A stretch of DNA of 16,019 nucleotides. Origin: Schlegelella_A sp036496385 (GTDB lineage: Bacteria > Pseudomonadota > Gammaproteobacteria > Burkholderiales > Burkholderiaceae_C). The DNA is taken from the NCBI GenBank assembly GCA_036496385.1, contig DASXLD010000109.1, positions 1 through 16,019 of the forward strand. The letters are read 5' to 3'. The notes beneath the pieces were generated by a model. It had not been told where the DNA came from and searched no databases. It saw only the letters and a list, made by a program, of their open reading frames with translations. The position numbers and the translations under genes are program-made. Position 1 is the first letter of the stretch. Each line of letters opens with the position of its first letter. Positions 6,728-13,671 of this stretch are shown here, in pieces.

Positions 6728-9100
6728 ATGGCCCAGCCCCTGTCCGAAGCCGAGATCGCGCTGCGCGACGCGGCGCTCGAGTACCACCGCGCGCCAACGC
6801 CCGGCAAGATCTCGATCGCGCCGACGAAGCCGCTGTTCAACCAGCGCGACCTCTCGCTCGCGTATTCGCCGGGAGTCGCGTATGCATGCCTCGCGATCGA
6901 GGCGGAGCCGCAGCTGGCGGCCGACTTCACGTCGCGCGCCAACCTGGTCGGCGTCGTCACCAACGGCACCGCGGTGCTCGGCCTCGGCGACATCGGGCCG
7001 CTCGCCGGCAAGCCCGTGATGGAAGGCAAGGGGTGCCTGTTCAAGAAGTTCGCCGGCATCGATGTCTTCGACATCGAGCTCGCCGAGCGCAATCCCGACA
7101 AGCTGGTCGACATCATTGCCGCGCTCGAGCCGACGCTCGGCGGCGTCAACCTCGAGGACATCAAGGCGCCCGAGTGCTTCTACATCGAGAAGAAGCTGCG
7201 CGAGCGGATGAACATCCCGGTCTTCCACGACGACCAGCACGGCACCGCGATCATCTCGGCGGCGGCGGTTCTCAACGGCCTCGAGCTCGTCGGCAAGCCG
7301 ATCGCAGAGATCAAGCTCGCCGTCTCCGGCGCCGGCGCGGCGGCAATCGCCTGCCTCGACGTCATGGTCGGCCTTGGCGTGCGGCGCGAGAACATCTTCG
7401 TCGCCGACAGCAAAGGCGTCATCCGCGAGGACCGCGAGGACTTCAAGGCCGGCAAGCTCGACGAGAGCAAGCATCGCTACTGCCAGCGCACCAACGCGCG
7501 CACGCTCGCCGACATCGTGCGCGGCGCCGACGTCTTCCTCGGCTGCTCGACGGCCGGCGTCATGACCGCCGAGATGGTCAAGAGCATGGCTGCCAGGCCG
7601 ATCATCCTCGCGCTCGCCAATCCCGAGCCCGAGATCCGCCCCGAGCTGGCGAAGCTGGCACGGCCCGACTGCATCATCGCCACCGGACGCAGCGACTATC
7701 CGAACCAGGTCAACAACGTCCTCTGCTTCCCGTACATCTTTCGCGGCGCGCTCGACTGCGGCGCGACCAAGATCACCGAGGCGATGAAGCTGGCGTGCGT
7801 GCGCGAGATCGCGGCGCTCGCCAAGGCCGAGGCGAGCGACGAGGTCGCCGCCGCGTACCAGGACAAGGAGCTGAAGTTCGGTCCCGAATACATCATCCCG
7901 ACACCGTTCGACGTCCGGCTGATCCTGCGCATCGCGCCGGCGGTCGCGCGGGCGGCGGCGGAGTCGGGCGTCGCGACGCGGCCGATCGCCGACCTCGACG
8001 CCTATCGGCAGAGCCTCGGCCGCTTCGTCTACCAGACCGGCATGGTGATGCGGCCGGTCTTCGCTGCCGCGAAGGCGCGCCCGGCGCGCGTCGTCTACGC
8101 GGAGGGCGAGGACGAGCGCGTGCTGCGCGCGGTCCAGGTCGTCCTCGACGAAGCGCTGGCCAAGCCGATCCTGGTCGGCCGGCCCGAGGTCATCCGGATG
8201 CGCATCGAGCGCGCCGGGCTGCGCCTCGTGGCGGGGCGCGACTTCGAGCTCTGCAACCCGGAAGACGACCCGCGCTTTCGCAGCTACACCGAGACCTACC
8301 GCGGGCTGATGGCGCGCGAAGGCGTGACGCCCGAATCGGCGAAGACCGCGGTGCGCCGCTCGAACACGCTGATCGCGTCGCTGATGCTGCATCGCGGCGA
8401 GGCCGACGCGTTGCTCTGCGGCCTCGTCGGCCGCTACGACGGCCACCTCGAGCACGTGCGCGCCGTCATCGGCAAGCAACCCGGAGTGCGCACGCTGGCG
8501 GCGATGAACGCACTCATGCTCGCCAACTACACGCTCTTCATCGCCGACACCTTCGTCAACGAGGAGCCGAGCGCCGAAGAGCTGGCCGAGATCGCGCTGC
8601 TCGCCGCCGCCGAGGTGCGCCGCTTCGGCGTGCCGCCGAAGGTGGCGTTCCTCTCGCATTCGATCTTCGGCTCGTCGGCGCGAGCCTCGGCGCGGCGGAT
8701 GCGCGCGGCGCAGGCGATCTTTCGCGAGCGTGCGCCCGAGATCGAATCCGACGGCGAGCTGCAGGGCGACGCGGCGCTTTCGGAGGCGGTGCGCAAGGGC
8801 TACCTTCCCGAGACGACGCTTTCGGGTGCGGCCAACCTGCTCGTGCTGCCGAACCTCGACGCTGCCAACATCCTCTTCAACGTGCTGAAGATGACGGGCG
8901 GCAACGGCGTCACCGTGGGCCCGATCCTGCTCGGCGCGGCGCGGCCGGCGCACGTGCTGACGCCGTCGTCGACGGTGCGCCGGATCGTCAACATGACGGC
9001 GCTCGCGGTCGCCGACGCGGCCGAGGCCGCGGGCGGCTCGGCGCAGCGCGTGCTCGCGATGGAGCATCACTCGCTGCTCGGCGCCGCGAACGCGGCCTGA
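6728..9100 (+). CDS. maeB: NADP-dependent malic enzyme with C-terminal phosphotransacetylase-like domain
   Basis: The 790-residue protein decarboxylates malate to pyruvate with reduction of NADP, linking the TCA cycle to gluconeogenesis and NADPH supply. The malic enzyme part (about 1-430) shows SLAYSPGVAYAC with candidate catalytic Tyr46, KPVMEGKGCLFKKF with Lys101, the metal-binding VFHDDQHGTA (Asp168, Asp169) and the dinucleotide motif GAGAAA (201-206). From about 435 to the end is a PTA-like domain (VYAEGEDERVLRAVQ, then MLHRGEADALLCGLVGRY), which in MaeB proteins is catalytically silent but lets acetyl-CoA regulate the enzyme. Full length for the family. ATG 6728 follows GTGGAGA at 6714-6720. 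A weak TAGGCT at 6688-6693 is a possible -10 element, without a clear -35. It converges with the alcohol dehydrogenase gene 12 bases downstream, with no terminator in the gap. Confidence 0.96.
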   Translation: MAQPLSEAEIALRDAALEYHRAPTPGKISIAPTKPLFNQRDLSLAYSPGVAYACLAIEAEPQLAADFTSRANLVGVVTNGTAVLGLGDIGPLAGKPVMEGKGCLFKKFAGIDVFDIELAERNPDKLVDIIAALEPTLGGVNLEDIKAPECFYIEKKLRERMNIPVFHDDQHGTAIISAAAVLNGLELVGKPIAEIKLAVSGAGAAAIACLDVMVGLGVRRENIFVADSKGVIREDREDFKAGKLDESKHRYCQRTNARTLADIVRGADVFLGCSTAGVMTAEMVKSMAARPIILALANPEPEIRPELAKLARPDCIIATGRSDYPNQVNNVLCFPYIFRGALDCGATKITEAMKLACVREIAALAKAEASDEVAAAYQDKELKFGPEYIIPTPFDVRLILRIAPAVARAAAESGVATRPIADLDAYRQSLGRFVYQTGMVMRPVFAAAKARPARVVYAEGEDERVLRAVQVVLDEALAKPILVGRPEVIRMRIERAGLRLVAGRDFELCNPEDDPRFRSYTETYRGLMAREGVTPESAKTAVRRSNTLIASLMLHRGEADALLCGLVGRYDGHLEHVRAVIGKQPGVRTLAAMNALMLANYTLFIADTFVNEEPSAEELAEIALLAAAEVRRFGVPPKVAFLSHSIFGSSARASARRMRAAQAIFRERAPEIESDGELQGDAALSEAVRKGYLPETTLSGAANLLVLPNLDAANILFNVLKMTGGNGVTVGPILLGAARPAHVLTPSSTVRRIVNMTALAVADAAEAAGGSAQRVLAMEHHSLLGAANAA

Positions 9101-9112
9101 ACGGCGGCGGCG

Positions 9113-10201
9113 CTACTGCGCGAAGACGATCACGCTGCGGGCGACGCCGCCGGTCTTGAGGGCGGCGAAGCCTTCGTTGATCTCGTCGAGCCGGATCCGC
9201 GCCGACACCATCTCCTGCAGGTGCAGCCGCCCCTGCAGGTAGAACTCGATCAGGCGCGGCATGTCGGTGCGGAAGCGGTTCGATCCCATCATGCAGCCCT
9301 GGATCCTGCGCTCGCGCAGGAAGTCGGGGCCGTGCAGCTCGATCTTGGTGCCGACCGGGATCATGCCGATCAGCGTCGCCGTGCCGCCCGAACGCAGCGC
9401 CGAAAAGCTCTGCTCGGCGGTCGACTTGAGGCCGATGCACTCGAACGAATAGTGCACGCCGCCGCTGCTCAGCTCGACGATCCGCTTGACGACGTTGTCG
9501 CTGCCCGAAGCGTCGAGCACGTCGGTGGCGCCGAACCTGCGCGCGAGCTCGAGCTTGAACGGGTCCTTGTCGACCGCGATGATCCGCCCCGCGCCGGCGA
9601 TCTGCGCCGCGTTGATCGTCGCCAGGCCGATGCCGCCGGCGCCGAAGATCGCGACCGTCGAGCCCGGCGCGACCCGGGCGGTGTGGACCACCGCGCCGAA
9701 GCCGGTGACGACGCTGCAGCCGATCAGGCTCGCCAGGTCGAGCGGCATGTCGTGGCGCACTTTCACGAGGGCGTTCTCGTGGACCAGCATCTGCTCGGCG
9801 AACGACGACAGGTTGAGGAACTGGTTGAGATGCTCGCCGCGCCAGCTCAGCCGCTTGGCGGCGCCGGGCGGCATCTTGACCTCGGGCGTCTGGCAGATCG
9901 ACGGGTGGCCGCTCAGGCAGAACTCGCAGTGGCCGCAGAACACCGACAGGCACGAGATGACGTGGTCGCCGGCCTTGAGGTAGGTGACGTCTTCGCCGAC
10001 CGCCTCGACGACGCCGGCCGATTCGTGGCCGAGCACGACCGGCACCGGGGTCGGGTAAGCGCCTTCGATGAAGTGCAGGTCGCTGTGGCACAAGCCTGCT
10101 GCGGCAGTGCGCACGAGGACTTCGCGCCGGCGCGGCTTGGCGATGGCGATGTCCTCGATCGTCATCGGCTGGTGCGGGGCGTGCAGAACAGCGGCCTTCA
10201 T
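9113..10201 (-). CDS. Zinc-dependent alcohol dehydrogenase (MDR superfamily)
   Basis: The 362-residue protein oxidises an alcohol, or reduces an aldehyde, with NAD(P). Catalytic-zinc ligands are Cys38 in GLCHSDLHF, His59-Glu60 in GHESAG and Cys162 in IGCSVVTGFGA. The structural zinc site is Cys89, Cys92, Cys95 and Cys103 in CGHCEFCLSGHPSIC. The Rossmann motif is GAGGIG (187-192), followed by an acidic residue in IIAVDKD that favours NAD. The reading frame is open further upstream, but that part overlaps the nitrile hydratase alpha gene. The ATG at 10201 is supported by AGGAGA (10208-10213 on the complementary strand) and by alignment with the family. It is divergent from the nitrile hydratase genes and convergent with maeB. 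The sequence resembles class III-like and aryl-alcohol dehydrogenases; the substrate is unknown. Confidence 0.93.
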   Translation of the reverse strand: MKAAVLHAPHQPMTIEDIAIAKPRRREVLVRTAAAGLCHSDLHFIEGAYPTPVPVVLGHESAGVVEAVGEDVTYLKAGDHVISCLSVFCGHCEFCLSGHPSICQTPEVKMPPGAAKRLSWRGEHLNQFLNLSSFAEQMLVHENALVKVRHDMPLDLASLIGCSVVTGFGAVVHTARVAPGSTVAIFGAGGIGLATINAAQIAGAGRIIAVDKDPFKLELARRFGATDVLDASGSDNVVKRIVELSSGGVHYSFECIGLKSTAEQSFSALRSGGTATLIGMIPVGTKIELHGPDFLRERRIQGCMMGSNRFRTDMPRLIEFYLQGRLHLQEMVSARIRLDEINEGFAALKTGGVARSVIVFAQ

Positions 10202-10324
10202 CGGCGGTCTCCTGGGGATGCGAAGCGGCGGCCCCGCTGCGCGAGGCGTTCGCGACGAGGATAGGCGAAGCGCGAGCGGGATTCCTATACTGGTCGTCCA
10301 CCCTCGGTCGGGTCGGAGCGTGCC
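10202..10324. promoter_or_regulatory. Divergent control region between alcohol dehydrogenase and nitrile hydratase
   Basis: All signals for two divergent transcripts must lie in this 123-base gap or inside the flanking genes. TATACT at 10286-10291 on the plus strand matches the -10 consensus in five of six positions and stands out in GC-rich DNA. It would start transcription about 25 bases before the nitrile hydratase alpha ATG, whose ribosome binding site is GGAG at 10315-10318. No good -35 lies 16-18 bases upstream, which would fit activator dependence. On the minus strand TATCCT (10258-10263) is a weaker -10 candidate for the dehydrogenase. I see no clear operator repeat. Confidence 0.5.
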
Positions 10325-10936
10325 ATGTCCCCAACTGCCCGGATGCAGAAATCGGTTGCGCCGATCGAGCGGCGCGTCGACGCCGTCGAGTCGGTGCTCG
10401 CCGAGCACGGCCACGAACCCGCCGAGTTCGTCGTCGCGGCGATCAGGACGGCGGAGGAGCGCTGGGTGCCGGCCAACGGCGCGCGCATCGTCGCCAAGGC
10501 GTGGGCCGATCCGGCCTTTCGCGAGCGGCTTCTCGCCAACGGCCGTGCCGCGGTCATCGAGCTCGGCTTCGAGATGCCGCGCCACCACCGCCACCTCGTC
10601 GTCCTCGAGGACACGGCGACCGTGCACAACGTCATCTGCTGCACGCTCTGCTCGTGCACCGCGTTCACGATCATCGGCCTGCCGCCCGACTGGTACAAGG
10701 ATCTCGAGTACCGCGCGCGCGTCGTCCGCGAGTCGCGCACGGTGCTGAAGGAGATGGGGCTCGAGCTGCCGCCCGAAGTCGAGATCCGCGTCTGGGACAC
10801 GACCGCCGATACGCGCTACATCGTCCTGCCGCTCAGGCCACCCGGGACCGAAGGCTGGTCCGAGGAGCGACTGGCTTCGCTCGTCACCCAGGATTCGATG
10901 ATCGGCGTCGCCTGCATCGCAACGCCGAGCGCCTGA
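10325..10936 (+). CDS. nthA: Nitrile hydratase alpha subunit
   Basis: The 203-residue protein is the metal-binding subunit of the heteromeric enzyme that hydrates nitriles to amides. The metal-binding motif is CTLCSC (106-111); in the family the second and third cysteines become sulfinic and sulfenic acids and bind low-spin Co(III) or Fe(III). It is followed by GLPPDWYK (118-125), YRARVVRESR, VEIRVWDTTADTRYIVLP and GTEGWSEERLASLV, all family hallmarks. Thr107 after the first cysteine is Co-type, but Thr112 after the last is Fe-type, and the usual WP at the next positions is replaced by FT. An extra Cys105 directly precedes the motif, where Val is common. Full length for the family. Start set by GGAG six bases upstream. 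The stop shares one base with the beta-subunit ATG. Thiocyanate hydrolase gamma is related, but a separate beta partner like the one here favours nitrile hydratase. Confidence 0.93.
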   Translation: MSPTARMQKSVAPIERRVDAVESVLAEHGHEPAEFVVAAIRTAEERWVPANGARIVAKAWADPAFRERLLANGRAAVIELGFEMPRHHRHLVVLEDTATVHNVICCTLCSCTAFTIIGLPPDWYKDLEYRARVVRESRTVLKEMGLELPPEVEIRVWDTTADTRYIVLPLRPPGTEGWSEERLASLVTQDSMIGVACIATPSA

Positions 10937-11553
10937 TGGACGGCATCCACGACCTCGGCGGCAGGCAGGGCTTCGGCCCGGTCCGTCATTCGCCGACCGC
11001 AGCGGCTTTCCACGACGACTGGGAAAAGCGCGTCAACGCGCTCTATTCGCTCGCGGTCAAGGCGGGCATCTTCAACATGGACGAGTACCGCCACGCGATC
11101 GAACGGATGGAGCCGCGGCACTATCTCTCGGCGAGCTACTACGAGCGCTCGCTGACGAGCCTGGCGACGCTCCTGGTCGAGAAGGGGCTCGTCACGCGCG
11201 ACGAGCTCGAGCGGCGCGCCGATGGCGCGTTCCCGCTGGCCTCGCCGAGCGCGCCGGGGCGCTCGAACGTTGCGCCGAGAGCGCGCTTTCGCGTCGGCGA
11301 TCGCGTCGTCGTGCGCAACGACCACGTGCCCGGCCACGTCCGCATGCCGGCCTACATCCGCGGCAAGCGCGGCGTCGTCGTCGGCGAGTCGCCGCCGTAT
11401 CCGTTCCCCGACGCCGCCGCGCACGGCGTTGCCGCCGCCGCCGAGCCGACCTACGACGTCCGCTTCGCCGCCGCCGAGCTCTGGCCGAACGCCTCCGACG
11501 CGGCGTTCGTCCACGTCGGCGTGTTCCAGAGCTATCTCGCGCCGGCGACGTAG
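10936..11553 (+). CDS. nthB: Nitrile hydratase beta subunit
   Basis: The 205-residue protein starts with MDGIHDLGGRQGFGPV, the classic beta-subunit N-terminus. GIFNMDEYRHAIERM contains Arg52, the position of an arginine that hydrogen-bonds the oxidised cysteines of the alpha subunit. The C-terminal SH3-like barrel is seen in RFRVGDRVVVR, GHVRMPAYIRGKRGVV (second active-site Arg at 136 or 142), YDVRF and ELW. It is slightly shorter than the usual 210-235 residues, with a short linker (about 98-115). The usual Trp in the YYERWL segment is Ser here (YYERSL, 68-73). The ATG overlaps the alpha stop by one base (TGATG), so the two subunits are translationally coupled. The small activator or P47K-type gene that commonly follows is absent; a GST gene follows instead. 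Confidence 0.93.
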   Translation: MDGIHDLGGRQGFGPVRHSPTAAAFHDDWEKRVNALYSLAVKAGIFNMDEYRHAIERMEPRHYLSASYYERSLTSLATLLVEKGLVTRDELERRADGAFPLASPSAPGRSNVAPRARFRVGDRVVVRNDHVPGHVRMPAYIRGKRGVVVGESPPYPFPDAAAHGVAAAAEPTYDVRFAAAELWPNASDAAFVHVGVFQSYLAPAT

Positions 11554-11560
11554 CGGCGCG

Positions 11561-11579
11561 TCGCGCGCGAGGCGCGCGA
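11561..11579 (+). terminator. GC hairpin after nitrile hydratase beta (weak terminator candidate)
   Basis: A perfect 8-bp stem, TCGCGCGC and GCGCGCGA with a GAG loop, begins 8 bases after the nthB stop. No T-run follows, so it would be an inefficient intrinsic terminator or a mRNA-stabilising hairpin. Chance is possible in DNA this GC-rich. It could lower expression of the downstream GST relative to the nitrile hydratase subunits. Confidence 0.3.
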
Positions 11580-11612
11580 GTTCACCCTCAGTCGTCGTCC
11601 GCACCAACTGCC

Positions 11613-12278
11613 ATGCTGAAGCTTCACTATTTTCCCGGCAACGCGAGCCTCATCGTCCACATCGTGCTCGAGGAGATCGGCGCCCCGTTCGCGCTCGAGT
11701 ACGTCGATCGCGCGCAGGCGGCGCACAAGTCGCCGGCGTACCTGGCGCTCAATCCGAACGGCTTGATCCCGGTCCTGGTCGACGAGGAGTCGGTCGGCGC
11801 CGACGGGGCGCCGCTCGTCCTCTACGAGACCGCAGCGATCTGCATGCATCTCGCCGACGTCCACCCCGCGGCCGGCCTCCTGCCGCCGCTCGGCACGCGC
11901 GATCGCGCCAACGCGTACAAGTGGATCGCCTGGCTGGCGAGCACCTTGCAGAGCACGCTGATCGTCTACTCCTATCCCGAGCGCTGGGCCGACGACGCGG
12001 CCGGAGCAGCGGTCGTCCGAGCGAAGGCCGAGGCGAAGATCGGCACGATGCTCGACCAGCTCGACGCCGAGTTCCTTCGCCACGGTGGGCCGTGGCTGCT
12101 CGGCACGACTTTCAGCATCGCCGACCCGTATGCGTTCGTGCTCTGCCGCTGGACGCGCGGCTTCGGCCGCCCGGCGCGAAGCCTCCCGCAGCTGCAGGGC
12201 TGGCTCGGGCGCATGCTTGCGCGGCCGGCGGTGCAGCGCGCCTTCGCGACCGAGAAGCTGGCGCCGCCTTTCGTCTGA
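11613..12278 (+). CDS. Glutathione S-transferase family protein
   Basis: The 221-residue protein is full length for a cytosolic GST. The N-terminal thioredoxin-like domain shows LKLHYFPGNASLIVH, the cis-proline segment NPNGLIPVLV (Pro53) and the glutathione gamma-glutamyl contact YETAAI (Glu72-Thr73, where Glu-Ser is usual). The C-terminal helical domain contains LLGTTFSIADPYAFVL, the N-capping box and hydrophobic staple. The catalytic Cys10 of beta-class GSTs is replaced (GNAS instead of GACS), so Asn10, Ser12 or Tyr6 would have to activate glutathione. From memory this variant is common in a separate proteobacterial GST group. It lies 59 bases after nthB, possibly in the same transcript, and has only a weak ribosome binding site. 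A link to nitrile metabolism is not established. The stop lies in a bidirectional hairpin. Confidence 0.92.
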   Translation: MLKLHYFPGNASLIVHIVLEEIGAPFALEYVDRAQAAHKSPAYLALNPNGLIPVLVDEESVGADGAPLVLYETAAICMHLADVHPAAGLLPPLGTRDRANAYKWIAWLASTLQSTLIVYSYPERWADDAAGAAVVRAKAEAKIGTMLDQLDAEFLRHGGPWLLGTTFSIADPYAFVLCRWTRGFGRPARSLPQLQGWLGRMLARPAVQRAFATEKLAPPFV

Positions 12279-12302
12279 TCCCCGCGCTTCGGCGCGGCGA
12301 TC
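12277..12302. terminator. Bidirectional hairpin between convergent GST and TTC38-like genes
   Basis: The stem CCGCGC and GCGCGG (12282-12287 and 12292-12297) closes a stable TTCG tetraloop. It is extended by flanking GATC pairs (12277-12280 and 12299-12302) across one C:C mismatch. The hairpin touches the stop codons of both convergent genes, so it is well placed to end both transcripts or to protect both 3' ends. There is no strong T-run on either strand, so Rho may also be needed. Confidence 0.6.
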
Positions 12303-13654
12303 TACGCGAGGCGCGCGCTCCAGTGCGCAGTGAGCGGCGTCGCCGGCTTGGCGCGCCGGCGCTGCGCGAGAAGGGCGCGGCCGACGCTCTTGTCGCTGCC
12401 TCGCGCGGCGGCGGCGAGCAGCGTCTGGTCGACGACGTCGCGCTGCGCGCGGCTGCCGCCGAACGGGCCGAGCGCCGCGTGGATCGACGCGATGAGCTCC
12501 GTCGCGCGATCGAACTCGCCCTCGCCGAAGGCGAGCAGGCCGTGCAGCAGCGGGGCGCCGATCGCGCCCACCACGGCGCCGTTCCAGCCGCCGTCGCGTC
12601 CGGCGCGGGCGAGCGACACCACGATCCACTCGCGCGCGCGGGCGACCTCGCCGGCGCCGATCAGCGCCATCGTTGCATGCGCGTCGTTGAAGAGCGAGTG
12701 CCCCGCCGCGGCCGCGTCCAGGGGCCAGCCGGCGGCGAGCGATCGCCACCGCGGGCCGACATCGCCGTCGACGAGCGCGATCCGCCAGAGCAGCGAGGCG
12801 GCGTCGACCCGCTGCAGCGTGATCTCGATCCTGGCGGCGTCGAGGTAGTCGTCGAACAGCGCGAGCGCGCGCGGCAGCGCGAGCGTCTCGAGCGCGAACA
12901 GCGCCTCGTGCCAGCCGAGATGACCGGCGAAGCCGTTCGGCCCGCTGCCGTCGGCCGCCGGTTCACGCGCGCCCCAGTGCGCGCGTCGCGCCGCCATCCA
13001 TGCACTGCCTTCGTCGTGGCGGCCCTGCATCTCCATGACGTGGGCGACGGCATGGATCGCCCACGGCACCCGCGCATCGGCAGCGAGCGCGCGCCTTCCC
13101 GTCGCCTCCGCTTCGGCGTAGCGGCCAGCCTCTTCGAGGCCGAACGCGTGCAGCGCGAGGACCGCGGGATGGAGCGGATCGTCGTCGGGCCAGTCGACGA
13201 GGAGCGGCGCGACGCGGCCGGCGAGCTGCGCCGCATCGCCGCGATAGAAGTCGAACAGGTGCGCCCACTGCAGCGCCAGCGCATCGCGCCGATGCTCGCG
13301 CAGGATCTCGCTCCAGACGGCGCCGGCGCCGGCCCAGTCGCCGGCGGCGAGACGATCGAGCGCGCCGCGGTGCGCACGCTCGCGCGCGTTGCCGCTCGCA
13401 GCGCCCGACACCGGCACTGCGGCGAGCAGCGCACGTGCGTCGGCGACGAGCGACGGCTCGGTCAGGCTGAGCAGGAAGCCTGCCTTCATCAGCCGCGGCA
13501 GCGGCCAGGCGGGATCGGCGGCGATCGCGACGTCGCAGTCGTCGATCGGCGTGCCGTAGAACGACATCGTTCGCCAGAGCGCACGCTCGCTCGCTGCGAG
13601 CGCTGCCGCCGAAGCGGTCGAGACCGGAAGGCCGCGCGGATCGCGCCGCATCAT
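12302..13654 (-). CDS. Tetratricopeptide repeat protein, TTC38-like
   Basis: With the start at 13654 the protein has 450 residues, close to the usual length of bacterial TTC38-like proteins. It opens with RDPRGLPVSTASAAAL, then helical TPR-like pairs (ALAADPAWPLPRLMKAGFLL-like and ALHAFGLEEAGRYAEAEA). The family core follows: HAVAHVMEMQGRHDEG (about 201-216, His201 and His205) and FAGHLGWHEALFALE (about 242-256, His245 and His249), then ALALFDDYLD. These conserved histidines are suggestive, but no activity is known for the family. No signal peptide; likely cytosolic. The frame stays open to a GTG at 13726 inside the amidase gene, which would give 474 residues. I prefer the ATG pair at 13654/13651 because it lies 17 bases after the amidase stop and just before the conserved start, although neither has a clear ribosome binding site. 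Last gene of the minus-strand block. Confidence 0.82.
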   Translation of the reverse strand: MMRRDPRGLPVSTASAAALAASERALWRTMSFYGTPIDDCDVAIAADPAWPLPRLMKAGFLLSLTEPSLVADARALLAAVPVSGAASGNARERAHRGALDRLAAGDWAGAGAVWSEILREHRRDALALQWAHLFDFYRGDAAQLAGRVAPLLVDWPDDDPLHPAVLALHAFGLEEAGRYAEAEATGRRALAADARVPWAIHAVAHVMEMQGRHDEGSAWMAARRAHWGAREPAADGSGPNGFAGHLGWHEALFALETLALPRALALFDDYLDAARIEITLQRVDAASLLWRIALVDGDVGPRWRSLAAGWPLDAAAAGHSLFNDAHATMALIGAGEVARAREWIVVSLARAGRDGGWNGAVVGAIGAPLLHGLLAFGEGEFDRATELIASIHAALGPFGGSRAQRDVVDQTLLAAAARGSDKSVGRALLAQRRRAKPATPLTAHWSARLA

Positions 13655-13671
13655 GGCGAACGCCGTCAGCG

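Noticed and set aside
6704..9070. Minus-strand open frame of 788 residues opposite maeB
   Set aside because: It is a shadow of the malic enzyme codon pattern; the sense protein is unmistakable.
6728..9100. Fusion of malic enzyme with a phosphotransacetylase domain as a novelty
   Set aside because: This is the normal MaeB architecture in proteobacteria.
9221..10264. Plus-strand open frame of 347 residues opposite the alcohol dehydrogenase
   Set aside because: The dehydrogenase on the minus strand has all zinc ligands and a good ribosome binding site; this frame has no recognisable features.
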